Origin: Avisuccinivibrio sp964424565
Lineage (GTDB): Bacteria; Pseudomonadota; Gammaproteobacteria; Enterobacterales; Succinivibrionaceae
Length of the DNA stretch: 14,021 nucleotides
Assembly: GCA_964424565.1 (NCBI GenBank)
Contig: CAYRIZ010000053.1
Coordinates: 1-14,021 of the forward strand
Reading direction: 5' to 3'
In this document: piece after piece, positions 6,962-13,967 of the stretch
Position numbering within the stretch: position 1 is the stretch's first letter
Layout: every line of letters starts with the position of its first letter
Program-made: the position numbers and the translations under genes
The notes under the pieces: model-generated
Databases searched by the model: none
Seen by the model: the letters and a program-made list of their open reading frames with translations, nothing else
Told to the model about the DNA's origin: nothing

Positions 6962-7945
6962 ATGTTTGAGTTTATTACCCAAAAGATAAGGCATTATGCC
7001 AATCCGCTGGACCTGATGCACTACGGCATCATGGGCATGAATCAGCGCAATGTAAACTATATAGGCCGCTACAATAAAAGAAGGCTGTACCCGCTGGTGG
7101 ACAACAAGCTGCTGACCAAGCGCATGGCCATGGAATACGGGGTCAGCTCACCTGTGCTTATAGGCACGGTGGAAAATCAGCATGACATAGACCGTATTCT
7201 GGAGATCCTGGGAGACAAACAGGAGTTCTGCATCAAACCGGCTCAGGGCTCAGGCGGCAAGGGTATTCTGGTGGTGACCCACCGCCGCGGCAACAGCTTT
7301 GTCAAAGGCTCAGGCCAGGTTATATCCATGCTCGATCTGCGCCGGCATTTGTCCAATATTCTGGCCGGGCTGTTTTCCCTCAGCGGCAAGCAGGATATTG
7401 CCCTGATCGAGGATCTGATCCACTTTGATGATGTGTTTTCCGGTTATTCCTACGAGGGTGTGCCGGATACTCGGGTGATAGTCTTTCTGGGCTTTCCGGT
7501 CATGTGCATGATGCGTCTGTCCACCAAAGCCTCGGACGGCAAGGCCAATCTGCATCAGGGAGCGGTAGGTGTGGGCATTTGCATGCGTACCGGCCGGGCG
7601 GTGCGGGCCGTGCAGTACAATGATCCCATACTGCTGCATCCTGATACCCACCGCGATCTGCTGCAGCTGCAGGTACCGCACTGGGATGAAGTGCTGCATC
7701 TGGCCGCTTCCTGCCATTTGATGTCAGGACTGGGCTATATAGGTACGGATATAGTACTGGATAGGGATCGCGGTCCCATGCTGCTGGAGCTCAACGCCCG
7801 CCCGGGACTGGCCATACAGACGGCCAACAATGCCGGGCTGGTGCCGCGCCTGCGGCTGATCGAACAGCTGCCGCGCCGCCGCTACATGACTGTGGCCCAG
7901 CGCGTGGAATTTTCCAAAAAGCATTTCGGGGTATTCAACAGCTGA
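6962..7945 (+). CDS. ATP-grasp ligase (alpha-L-glutamate ligase-related, PF14397 type)
   Basis: Cytosolic 327-aa protein with an ATP-grasp fold. ATP-grasp enzymes activate a carboxylate as acyl-phosphate and join it to an amine. Visible motifs are FCIKPAQGSGGKG (ATP-binding Lys92 and Gly-rich loop, residues 89-101), a central HQGAVGVG segment, and LLELNARPG, whose Glu276 and Asn278 are the expected Mg-binding pair. No signal peptide or membrane helix is seen. It lies 14 nt behind the 7-TM gene and is the last gene of the trio. Its start has only a modest site (GAGG 12 nt upstream). Related proteins in databases are called alpha-L-glutamate ligase-related or sugar-transfer ATP-grasp; the true acceptor and donor are not known. 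The gene ends 31 bp from the convergent rsuA stop, with no clear terminator between. Confidence 0.87.
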   Translation: MFEFITQKIRHYANPLDLMHYGIMGMNQRNVNYIGRYNKRRLYPLVDNKLLTKRMAMEYGVSSPVLIGTVENQHDIDRILEILGDKQEFCIKPAQGSGGKGILVVTHRRGNSFVKGSGQVISMLDLRRHLSNILAGLFSLSGKQDIALIEDLIHFDDVFSGYSYEGVPDTRVIVFLGFPVMCMMRLSTKASDGKANLHQGAVGVGICMRTGRAVRAVQYNDPILLHPDTHRDLLQLQVPHWDEVLHLAASCHLMSGLGYIGTDIVLDRDRGPMLLELNARPGLAIQTANNAGLVPRLRLIEQLPRRRYMTVAQRVEFSKKHFGVFNS

Positions 7946-7976
7946 GCGCGGCGACAGACTGCAACTGCCTGGTTGG

Positions 7977-8726
7977 TCAAAGAGGATCGGGGGCCTGAAA
8001 AATCAGCGCCACTTCATCTTCAGTCAGCAGCCGGAATTGCCCGGGGGGCAGATCTGCCGGCAGCTGCAGCCGGCCGGCGGCCAGGCGCTTTAAGGCAGTA
8101 ACCGTGCAGCCGGTGACCTCAAACATGCGCTTGACCTCATGAAAGCGGCCTTCAGTAACCCGCACCAGGCCTTCACAGGGGGCGGTGATTTTCAGCTCTG
8201 CCGGCCGGTAGCGCTCCTTTTCCTCAGGATGTTTGATGCCGCGGGCAAAATGCAGCGGGGCATTTTCCGGGATCGGACGATCGGTATGGGCCAGATAAGT
8301 CTTGACCACTCCCTTTTTGGGAGCGGTGATGTCGTGAATCAGCGCCCCGTCATCGGTGATGATGATCAGTCCGCAGGCATCCAGATCCAGCCTGCCGGCA
8401 CAGTGCAGCTCCTCGCGGTGCGGCACATCGGTAAGATAATTGTGCACGGTGGGATGCAGGCGGTCGCGGTCGGCACAGACACAGCCGGCCGGCTTGTGCA
8501 TCAGGATCACCCGGCGCCGGGAAGCAGCCTCAGCCGCCTCAATCAATTCATCATCCAAATAAATGAGATCGTCCGGCAGTACCTTGTCCTGCGCCCGGAC
8601 AGCCGGCACTTCATTGACGGCTACCCTTCCGGCCTTAATCAGAGCCTGCGCATCGCTGCGGGAAATATCCAGCAGCTGCGCCAGAATTTTATCCAGGCGT
8701 CCGCCTTTCTGCTCTGCTCTGCCCAT
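7977..8726 (-). CDS. rsuA: 16S rRNA pseudouridine(516) synthase RsuA
   Basis: Converts U516 of 16S rRNA to pseudouridine during small-subunit assembly. An N-terminal S4 RNA-binding domain (about residues 9-56, GGRLDKILAQLL) precedes the synthase domain (about 72-240). The catalytic Asp is Asp114 in AGRLDLDACGL; E. coli has AGRLDIDTTGL. The GRFHEVKRMFEVTG segment is typical of RsuA rather than RluB, RluE or RluF. At 249 aa it is slightly longer than E. coli RsuA (231), with a few extra N-terminal residues. It starts 26 nt after the fabB stop, so the two probably share a transcript. AGGAG lies about 13 nt before the ATG, which is a long spacing. No alternative Met exists nearby. Confidence 0.92.
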   Translation of the reverse strand: MGRAEQKGGRLDKILAQLLDISRSDAQALIKAGRVAVNEVPAVRAQDKVLPDDLIYLDDELIEAAEAASRRRVILMHKPAGCVCADRDRLHPTVHNYLTDVPHREELHCAGRLDLDACGLIIITDDGALIHDITAPKKGVVKTYLAHTDRPIPENAPLHFARGIKHPEEKERYRPAELKITAPCEGLVRVTEGRFHEVKRMFEVTGCTVTALKRLAAGRLQLPADLPPGQFRLLTEDEVALIFQAPDPL

Positions 8727-8752
8727 GGCTGCAATCAGTCTCCTGCTCCGGC

Positions 8753-9967
8753 TTAGTCTTCACAGCGCTTTAAGACCAGGGTGGCATTGGTGCCGCCGAA
8801 GCCAAAGCTGTTGGACATAATGGTATTGAGCCGGCAGCTGCGGCGGCTGGTGACTATATCAAAGCCGGCGGCATGGGGATCGGTTTCCTCCACATTGATG
8901 GAGGGAGCAATAAAATCGTGCTCCATCATGAGCAGGCAGTATATGGCCTCATTGACTCCGGCAGCTCCCAGGGCATGGCCGGTCATGGATTTGGTGGAGG
9001 ACAGCGGCGGGCAGTGCTCCCCGAAGATCTCGCGCACGGCTTCCAGCTCCTTAATATCACCCAGCACCGTGGACGTACCGTGGGTATTGAGATAATCAAT
9101 AGGATCGCTGACCGTGCTCAGGGCCTGGCGCATGCAGCGCACCGCACCCTCACCGGAAGGGGCTACCATATCGGCACCATCAGAAGAGGCACCGTAACCG
9201 GCTATTTCGGCTATGATGTGGGCACCGCGGGCTTTGGCATGCTCATATTCCTCAATCACCACCATGCCGCCGCCGGCGCCGATCACAAAGCCGTCGCGTT
9301 TGGCATCATAGGGACGGGAAGCCAGCTGCGGGGTATCGTTGAATCCTGAGGACAAGGCGCCCATGCCGTCAAACAGACAGGCTATGGTCCAGTCACAGGC
9401 CTCACCGCCGCCGGCAAACATGATGTCATGACGGCCGAGCAGAATTTCATCGCAGGCCGCGCCTATGCAGTGGGCGGAGGTGGCACAGGCTGAGCTGATG
9501 GAATAGGATACGCCCTTGATCTTAAAGGGGGTGGCCAGACAGGCCGATACGGTGGAGCTCATGGCCTTGGTGACGGCGTAGGGACCTACGCGCTTAATGC
9601 CTTTGCTGCGCAGGATGTCTGCGGAATCCACTATGGTCCTGGTGGAGCCGCCGCCGGATCCGGCAATCATACCGGTGCGGGGATTGGAGACCTCAGCAGG
9701 CTCAAGTCCGGCATGTTCCACGGCCTCCTGCATGGCTATATATGCATAAGCCGCCGCCTCGCCCATAAAACGCAGGTCACGCCTGTCTATATAATCCTTT
9801 AAATCAATATTGACCCTGCCTGCCACCTGAGAGCGCATTTTCAGCTCAGCAAATTCGTCTTCATGCACAATGCCGGAACGGCCCTGTTCAAGAGAGGCAA
9901 GCACTTCCGCCTTACCCCTGCCTATGCTTGATACAATGCCGTAGCCCGTAATTACCGCTCTGCGCAT
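8753..9967 (-). CDS. fabB: 3-oxoacyl-[ACP] synthase I, FabB
   Basis: Decarboxylating condensing enzyme of type II fatty acid synthesis; FabB is the isoform needed to elongate unsaturated acyl chains. At 404 aa it aligns end to end with E. coli FabB (406 aa), at a constant offset of -2 at the active site: nucleophile Cys161 in SSACATSAHC, His296 in LNTHGTST, Lys326 in STKSMTG and His331 in GHALGAAG. The C-terminal NSFGFGGTNATLV signature is intact. The ATG has GGAGG 7 nt upstream. It leads an operon with rsuA and is divergent from infA across 287 bp. I saw no clear FabR or FadR operator, though TTGTCA-12 nt-TGACAA (10003-10026) lies in its promoter region. Confidence 0.96.
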   Translation of the reverse strand: MRRAVITGYGIVSSIGRGKAEVLASLEQGRSGIVHEDEFAELKMRSQVAGRVNIDLKDYIDRRDLRFMGEAAAYAYIAMQEAVEHAGLEPAEVSNPRTGMIAGSGGGSTRTIVDSADILRSKGIKRVGPYAVTKAMSSTVSACLATPFKIKGVSYSISSACATSAHCIGAACDEILLGRHDIMFAGGGEACDWTIACLFDGMGALSSGFNDTPQLASRPYDAKRDGFVIGAGGGMVVIEEYEHAKARGAHIIAEIAGYGASSDGADMVAPSGEGAVRCMRQALSTVSDPIDYLNTHGTSTVLGDIKELEAVREIFGEHCPPLSSTKSMTGHALGAAGVNEAIYCLLMMEHDFIAPSINVEETDPHAAGFDIVTSRRSCRLNTIMSNSFGFGGTNATLVLKRCED

Positions 9968-10185
9968 TCATCTGCCTCCAGAATATTCAGAACAACACAT
10001 ATTTGTCAGGTCAAATCAAATGACAATCTGAGCATTATTGCATCATATTTATAAGGAGCAAACAATGTTCTGATTAACAAATTTGCGTGATCTGATTGAT
10101 AAGCCGCAGCCGGCGGAGCGGCCTTATTCTGCCGAAAATACAGGCAAACTCCCTGCCGCAATGTGTGCACCCGGAATTTTTGGCG

Positions 10186-10191
10186 TATAAT
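10186..10191 (+). promoter_or_regulatory. Probable -10 of the infA promoter
   Basis: Perfect TATAAT hexamer about 64 bp before the infA start. The -35 region 17-18 bp upstream (GTGTGC/TGTGTG) is poor. Transcription would begin near 10198, giving a leader of roughly 57 nt that contains the 10211-10227 hairpin. Confidence 0.45.
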
Positions 10192-10210
10192 TGCGCTGTT
10201 TTTTTAAGGA

Positions 10211-10227
10211 CCTCAGGCAGGCTGAGG
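10211..10227 (+). promoter_or_regulatory. Hairpin in infA leader
   Basis: CCTCAG-GCAGG-CTGAGG forms a perfect 6-bp stem with a 5-nt loop in the predicted leader. Its 3' arm contains the only Shine-Dalgarno-like GAGG before infA, but that lies 27 nt from the ATG, too far to serve directly. Confidence 0.4.
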
Positions 10228-10254
10228 AAAAGCAAGTTATTAAATTATTGGATC

Positions 10255-10473
10255 ATGGCAAAAGAAGAAAGCATTGAAATGCAGGGCACTGTACTGGAAA
10301 CCCTGCCCAATACCACTTTTAAGGTTGAGTTGGAAAATGGCCATATAGTAATGGCCCACATTTCAGGCAAGATGCGCAAGAACTACATCCGCATCTTAAC
10401 CGGCGACAAGGTTACCGTGCAGATCACTCCCTACGATCTGACCAAGGGCCGCATCACCTTCCGCGCCCGCTGA
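10255..10473 (+). CDS. infA: Translation initiation factor IF-1
   Basis: Small OB-fold protein that occupies the A site of the 30S subunit during initiation. The 72-aa product starts MAKEESIEMQGTV and ends KGRITFRAR, the exact length of E. coli IF-1, and about 61 of 72 residues match the E. coli sequence as I recall it. The frame stays open upstream to an ATG at 10096, but that extension has no family counterpart; the ATG at 10255 is correct. No good Shine-Dalgarno sequence lies at normal distance; the 20 nt before the start are AT-rich. It is monocistronic, with fabB divergent upstream and icd convergent downstream. Confidence 0.98.
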   Translation: MAKEESIEMQGTVLETLPNTTFKVELENGHIVMAHISGKMRKNYIRILTGDKVTVQITPYDLTKGRITFRAR

Positions 10474-10479
10474 GATCTG

Positions 10480-10509
10480 CAGACGGCCCTCTGATCTGCA
10501 GAGGGTCTG
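10480..10509 (+). terminator. Stem-loop after infA
   Basis: CCCTCTG (10487-10493) pairs with CAGAGGG (10499-10505) around a 5-nt loop, with a possible outer CAGA/TCTG extension. It starts 7 nt after the infA stop. No T-run follows, so it may be an inefficient terminator or a 3'-end stabiliser. The 10-bp sequence GATCTGCAGA is repeated at 10474 and 10493. Confidence 0.45.
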
Positions 10510-10649
10510 TGAGCCTGAAACAAGAGGGCATCCCGCCCATCCTCTCCTACAGCTGTCCCGCCTTTGGCAGAGGGGCAGTGTGTTTTGCTGTCCCGAAAAT
10601 CCCCTTACCTGCTGCAATGTCCTGTCCTGCAGGCAGAACAGGCAGAATG

Positions 10650-10686
10650 GGAAAAACAACCCCGGCACGGCTTAACCGTCCGGGGC
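10650..10686 (-). terminator. Rho-independent terminator of icd
   Basis: CCGGGG/CCCCGG arms (10680-10685 and 10660-10665) extend into a CCGT/ACGG stem with one bulged C and a 5-nt loop. On the minus strand the stem is followed by TTGTTTTT (complement of 10652-10659). It lies about 45 nt after the icd stop. Confidence 0.85.
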
Positions 10687-10730
10687 TTGAGTTTTCTTAT
10701 CTAATACAGACTCCGGGCAGTCCGGGCAGA

Positions 10731-11996
10731 TTAGAGCCCGGCAATGCGGCGGCAGAGCTCCTGGCCGAACTCGGAGGTTGACAGCTCCTGAGCCTCTTCC
10801 ATCTGCATGGCAAAATCATGGGTGACATGTTTGCTGCCTATGGCCTCTTCCATGGCTTTGACCAGTAGCTGGGCTGCTTCATTCCAGCCTATATGGCGCA
10901 GCATCATCTCAGCGGAGAGAATGATGGAGCCGGGATTGGCCAGGCCTTTGCCGGCTATGGTCGGGGCAGTGCCGTGGGTGGCCTCAAATATGGCGGTGTC
11001 GGCACCTATATTGGCACCCGGAGCTATGCCTATACCGCCTACTATGGCAGCCAAGGCATCGGATATATAGTCACCGTTTAAATTGCAGGCGGCCACCACA
11101 TCGTAATCGGCCGGATAGAGCAGGATGTTCTGCAGGAAGGCATCGGCTATGACATCCTTGAGGATGATCTGCCGGCCGGTACGGGGATTGACAAAGTACA
11201 CCCTGCCGTCCTCGCCGCGCACGCCGCCGTACTCCTGCATGCACAAATCATAGCCCCACTGCTTGAAGCCGCCTTCGGTGAACTTCATGATGTTGCCCTT
11301 GTGCACTATGGTCACGGAGCTGCGATCCTGGGCTATGGCATAATCAAAGGCAGCACGCAGCAGACGCTGTGAGCCTTCCCTGGATACAGGCTTGATGCCT
11401 ATGGCGCAGTCCTGCTTAAATCTGATCTTGTGCACCTGCATCTCTTCTTCCACAAAGGAGATCACGCGATCTGCCTCGGCACTGCCGGCCGGCCACTCTA
11501 TGCCGGCATAAATGTCCTCGGTGTTTTCGCGGAAGATCACCGTATCGGTAAGCTCAGGATGCTTGACCGGGCTGGGCACGCCCTTGAAATAACGCACCGG
11601 GCGCTGGCAGATATAAAGGTCCAGGCGCTGACGCAGGCTGACATTCAGCGAGCGGATACCGCCGCCCACCGGAGTCATCAGCGGGCCCTTGATGGCTACA
11701 TGGTACTTTTTGATCAGATCATAAGTTTCCTCCGGCAGCCATACGCCCTCGCCGTAGGTCTCCACACTGCGTCCGCCGGCGTAAATTTCCATCCAGCAGA
11801 GCTTTCTGCTGCCGCCGTAGGCTTTCTGCACGGCTGCATCCACCACCTGCTGCATCACCGGAGTAATGTCGGCACCTATACCGTCGCCTCTGATAAAGGG
11901 AATGATGGGATTGTCGGGAACCTGCAGGCGGCCCTGAGCATCCATGCTGATCCCACAACCCTCTGCCGGTATTTTTACTGCACTGCTAAATGTCAT
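10731..11996 (-). CDS. icd: Isocitrate dehydrogenase, probably NAD-dependent
   Basis: Oxidative decarboxylation of isocitrate to 2-oxoglutarate. The 421-aa product aligns nearly gap-free with E. coli Icd (416 aa). Substrate residues are intact, including Ser116 in GGGIRSLNV (the AceK phosphorylation site, Ser113, in E. coli). Cofactor residues differ: E. coli Lys344, Tyr345, Val351, Tyr391 and Arg395 correspond to Thr346, Ile347, Ala353, His393 and Met397. Ile and Ala at the second and third sites are the NAD-type residues. I choose the ATG at 11996 over the upstream frame start at 12062 because AGAGGA lies 4 nt before it and the E. coli N-terminus matches its length. A TACAAT hexamer on the minus strand (12061-12066) is a plausible -10. 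Confidence 0.95.
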   Translation of the reverse strand: MTFSSAVKIPAEGCGISMDAQGRLQVPDNPIIPFIRGDGIGADITPVMQQVVDAAVQKAYGGSRKLCWMEIYAGGRSVETYGEGVWLPEETYDLIKKYHVAIKGPLMTPVGGGIRSLNVSLRQRLDLYICQRPVRYFKGVPSPVKHPELTDTVIFRENTEDIYAGIEWPAGSAEADRVISFVEEEMQVHKIRFKQDCAIGIKPVSREGSQRLLRAAFDYAIAQDRSSVTIVHKGNIMKFTEGGFKQWGYDLCMQEYGGVRGEDGRVYFVNPRTGRQIILKDVIADAFLQNILLYPADYDVVAACNLNGDYISDALAAIVGGIGIAPGANIGADTAIFEATHGTAPTIAGKGLANPGSIILSAEMMLRHIGWNEAAQLLVKAMEEAIGSKHVTHDFAMQMEEAQELSTSEFGQELCRRIAGL

Positions 11997-12206
11997 AATG
12001 TCCTCTGATCTGTCTGAAGCCAAAATGTGATCAAGGCCGCATAACGACCCCTCTTGGGGCATTGTAGCAGGAAAAAAGAGAGCTCAGGCAGCAGGCTGTA
12101 CAAATTGCACCGCAATACAGCAACAGCCCTGCCGGCGCCGCCCCGCCGCGGGTCAATACGTGTACAATAGGCAGCGCCACTAATCTGTCAAACAGGATTT
12201 TGCATC
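11997..12206. other. Divergent intergenic region icd / nudJ
   Basis: 210 bp without a gene. It contains the minus-strand TACAAT hexamer for icd (12061-12066), a CCCC-TCTT-GGGG stem near the presumed icd start point (12048-12059), and a plus-strand TACAAT hexamer (12163-12168) that could serve nudJ. Neither hexamer has a convincing -35 partner; the stretch 12128-12150 is GC-rich. Confidence 0.45.
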
Positions 12207-12668
12207 ATGTCTGAACGTTTTAAACCATTTGCCACCGTAGCTCTCATCATTGAGCATGACAACCGCTTCCTCATGGTAGAGGAGCTCGATGAATACGGGA
12301 AAAAAGTATTCGGCATGCCTTCGGGACACATTGACGCCCGGGAAGGCATCATACAGGCGGCACTGCGCGAGGGTCGCGAGGAATGCGGCTGCGCGGTGGA
12401 ACTGACCGCCCTGACCGGCATTTATGATTATGTCAAGGATTACGAGACCATATACCGCTTCTGCTTTGCCGCCCGCCTGCAGCAGATCCCCTCTGAACTG
12501 CATCCGGCCGATCCCGACGGCGAAATCCTCAATGCCGCCTGGTACAGCCGGGAGGAAATATTTGCCCACAAGGACAAATGGCGCACCCGCCTGGTAGGCC
12601 TGTGCATGCAGGATTATCTGGCCGGCCGGCGTTTTCCTCTCGATCTGATCCATTTCCTGGAGCCGTAG
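12207..12668 (+). CDS. nudJ: Nudix hydrolase, NudJ-like
   Basis: Hydrolyses nucleoside or other phosphate-anhydride substrates; E. coli NudJ acts on nucleoside di- and triphosphates and on the thiamine precursor HMP-PP. The 153-aa length equals E. coli NudJ. The Nudix box runs from Gly40 to about Cys62 (GHIDAREGIIQAALREGREECG), with the metal-binding REGREE core present, though Gly replaces the usual hydrophobic residue after RE. The C-terminal YLAGRRFPLDLI resembles the E. coli end. AGGA lies 10 nt before the ATG. It precedes mnmA by 75 bp, the order seen in enterobacteria, which supports NudJ over other Nudix types. Confidence 0.88.
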   Translation: MSERFKPFATVALIIEHDNRFLMVEELDEYGKKVFGMPSGHIDAREGIIQAALREGREECGCAVELTALTGIYDYVKDYETIYRFCFAARLQQIPSELHPADPDGEILNAAWYSREEIFAHKDKWRTRLVGLCMQDYLAGRRFPLDLIHFLEP

Positions 12669-12743
12669 AAGAGTCCTGCAGCCGGCGGGGGCTCAGACCT
12701 CCCCGGGATTTGGCTGAACTGCACCTGAGAATTTTCCTGAGAT

Positions 12744-13886
12744 ATGAACGACTTCAACTATCAAATACCTTACTCCAGCCTGCGCGGCAGCCATGTAGTT
12801 CTCGGGCTGTCCGGAGGCGTGGATTCTTCAGTCAGCGCCGCCCTGCTCAAGGAGCACGGCCTCAAGGTCACCGCCTTGTTCATGAAAAACTGGGAGGAGG
12901 ACGACACCGAAAGCTACTGCGCCGCCGCGCAGGATCGCGAGGATGCCCAAAAGGTCTGCGATCTGCTGGGTATTGAGCTGAAAACCATCAACTTTGCGGC
13001 TGAATACTGGGATCGGGTGTTTGAGAACTTTCTGGCTGAATACAAGGCCGGCCGCACGCCCAATCCGGACATCCTGTGCAATAAGGAAATCAAGTTCAAG
13101 GCCTTCTTTGATTATGCCTGCCGCATCCTCAAGGCCGATTTCATAGCCACCGGTCACTATGCCCTGCGCTCCTTTGGCGATCCCGACGGCAAAGTACGCC
13201 TGCTGCGCAGCCTGGATGAAAATAAAGATCAGAGTTATTTTCTGCATGCCGTGGACGGCCGGGTCCTGCCGCGGGTGCTCTTTCCGGTAGGTCATCTGCA
13301 TAAACCTCAGGTCAGGGAAATTGCCGCCCAGCTGGGACTGGCCACCGCGCGCAAAAAGGACAGCACAGGCATATGTTTTATAGGAGAAAAGCGCTTTCAT
13401 CAGTTCCTGCAGCAGTATCTGCCGGCACAGCCCGGCGATATAGTCTCCACCGACGGCCGGGTGCTGGGACGGCATGACGGTCTGATGTTTGCCACCATAG
13501 GCCAGCGCAAGGGCCTGGGTATAGGCGGCGTGAAAAACTCCAGCGGCGAGGCCTGGTATGTGGTGGACAAGGATCTGCAGAAAAATCAGCTGATTGTGGC
13601 CCAGGGCCACAGCAGCGGTGCCTTGTACTGCCGGGCGATGACCGGCGTCAATGAGACCTTTATCTGTGATGTGCCGCAGCTGCCGCTGCACTGCACCTGC
13701 AAGATCCGCTATCGCGCTCCTGATGCCGGATGCACGGTAAGCCGCCTCCCCTCAGGCGACCTGAAGGTGGAATTTGATCAGCCGGTACTGGCCGCAGCTC
13801 CCGGACAGTCGGCAGTGTTCTATCAGGGTGAAGTCTGCCTGGGCGGCTGTGTCATAGACCAGGTACTGGAAAAGAGCTTTGCCTGA
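12744..13886 (+). CDS. mnmA: tRNA-specific 2-thiouridylase MnmA
   Basis: ATP-dependent thiolation of U34 at the wobble position of tRNA-Lys, -Glu and -Gln, with sulfur delivered through the Tus relay. The 380-aa protein has the PP-loop SGGVDSS (residues 23-29), the acceptor-side Cys112 in NPDILCNKEIKFK, and the catalytic Cys211 in DSTGICFIGE. TGHYA at 136-140 and the IGQRKGLGIGG segment are also present. It is slightly longer than E. coli MnmA (368) through extra N-terminal residues. The start has only a weak GAG upstream, and coupling to nudJ is likely. In E. coli the next genes are hflD and purB; here the window ends in a repeat instead. Confidence 0.96.
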   Translation: MNDFNYQIPYSSLRGSHVVLGLSGGVDSSVSAALLKEHGLKVTALFMKNWEEDDTESYCAAAQDREDAQKVCDLLGIELKTINFAAEYWDRVFENFLAEYKAGRTPNPDILCNKEIKFKAFFDYACRILKADFIATGHYALRSFGDPDGKVRLLRSLDENKDQSYFLHAVDGRVLPRVLFPVGHLHKPQVREIAAQLGLATARKKDSTGICFIGEKRFHQFLQQYLPAQPGDIVSTDGRVLGRHDGLMFATIGQRKGLGIGGVKNSSGEAWYVVDKDLQKNQLIVAQGHSSGALYCRAMTGVNETFICDVPQLPLHCTCKIRYRAPDAGCTVSRLPSGDLKVEFDQPVLAAAPGQSAVFYQGEVCLGGCVIDQVLEKSFA

Positions 13887-13896
13887 GGCATCAGCC

Positions 13897-13945
13897 AAAA
13901 AAGCCGTCCCTACGGTGTGTGCTGCAGCGACTCCCGGGACGGCTT
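13897..13945. terminator. Long-stem terminator after mnmA
   Basis: AAGCCGTCCC (13901-13910) pairs perfectly with GGGACGGCTT (13936-13945) around a 25-nt loop. On plus, T-rich sequence (13957-13966) comes only about 11 nt after the stem. On minus, TTTTTT (complement of 13897-13902) follows directly. It therefore looks best as a stop for transcripts entering from the right, and may also end mnmA transcripts. Confidence 0.65.
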
Positions 13946-13967
13946 GACGAGATAAATTTCTTTTTTC

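Larger units (their letters stand above)
9968..10254. other. Divergent intergenic region fabB / infA
   Basis: 287 bp. It holds the fabB ribosome binding site, an inverted repeat TTGTCA/TGACAA (10003-10026), a plus-strand AAGGAG (10053-10058) placed 6 nt before a two-codon Met-Phe-stop frame (10065-10073), the direct repeat TCTGATT, the infA -10 hexamer (10186-10191) and a leader hairpin (10211-10227). No longer gene is supported. Confidence 0.5.

Noticed and set aside
10096..10254. N-terminal extension of IF-1 (125-aa version)
   Set aside because: IF-1 is 72 aa and begins MAKE; the extension crosses the TATAAT hexamer and has no homologue.
10509..10781. 90-aa plus-strand frame between infA and icd
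   Set aside because: It runs through the icd terminator and into the icd 3' end antisense, with no motif or ribosome site.
11997..12062. 22-residue N-terminal extension of isocitrate dehydrogenase
   Set aside because: The ATG at 11996 has a good AGAGGA site and matches the E. coli length; the extension covers the leader stem.
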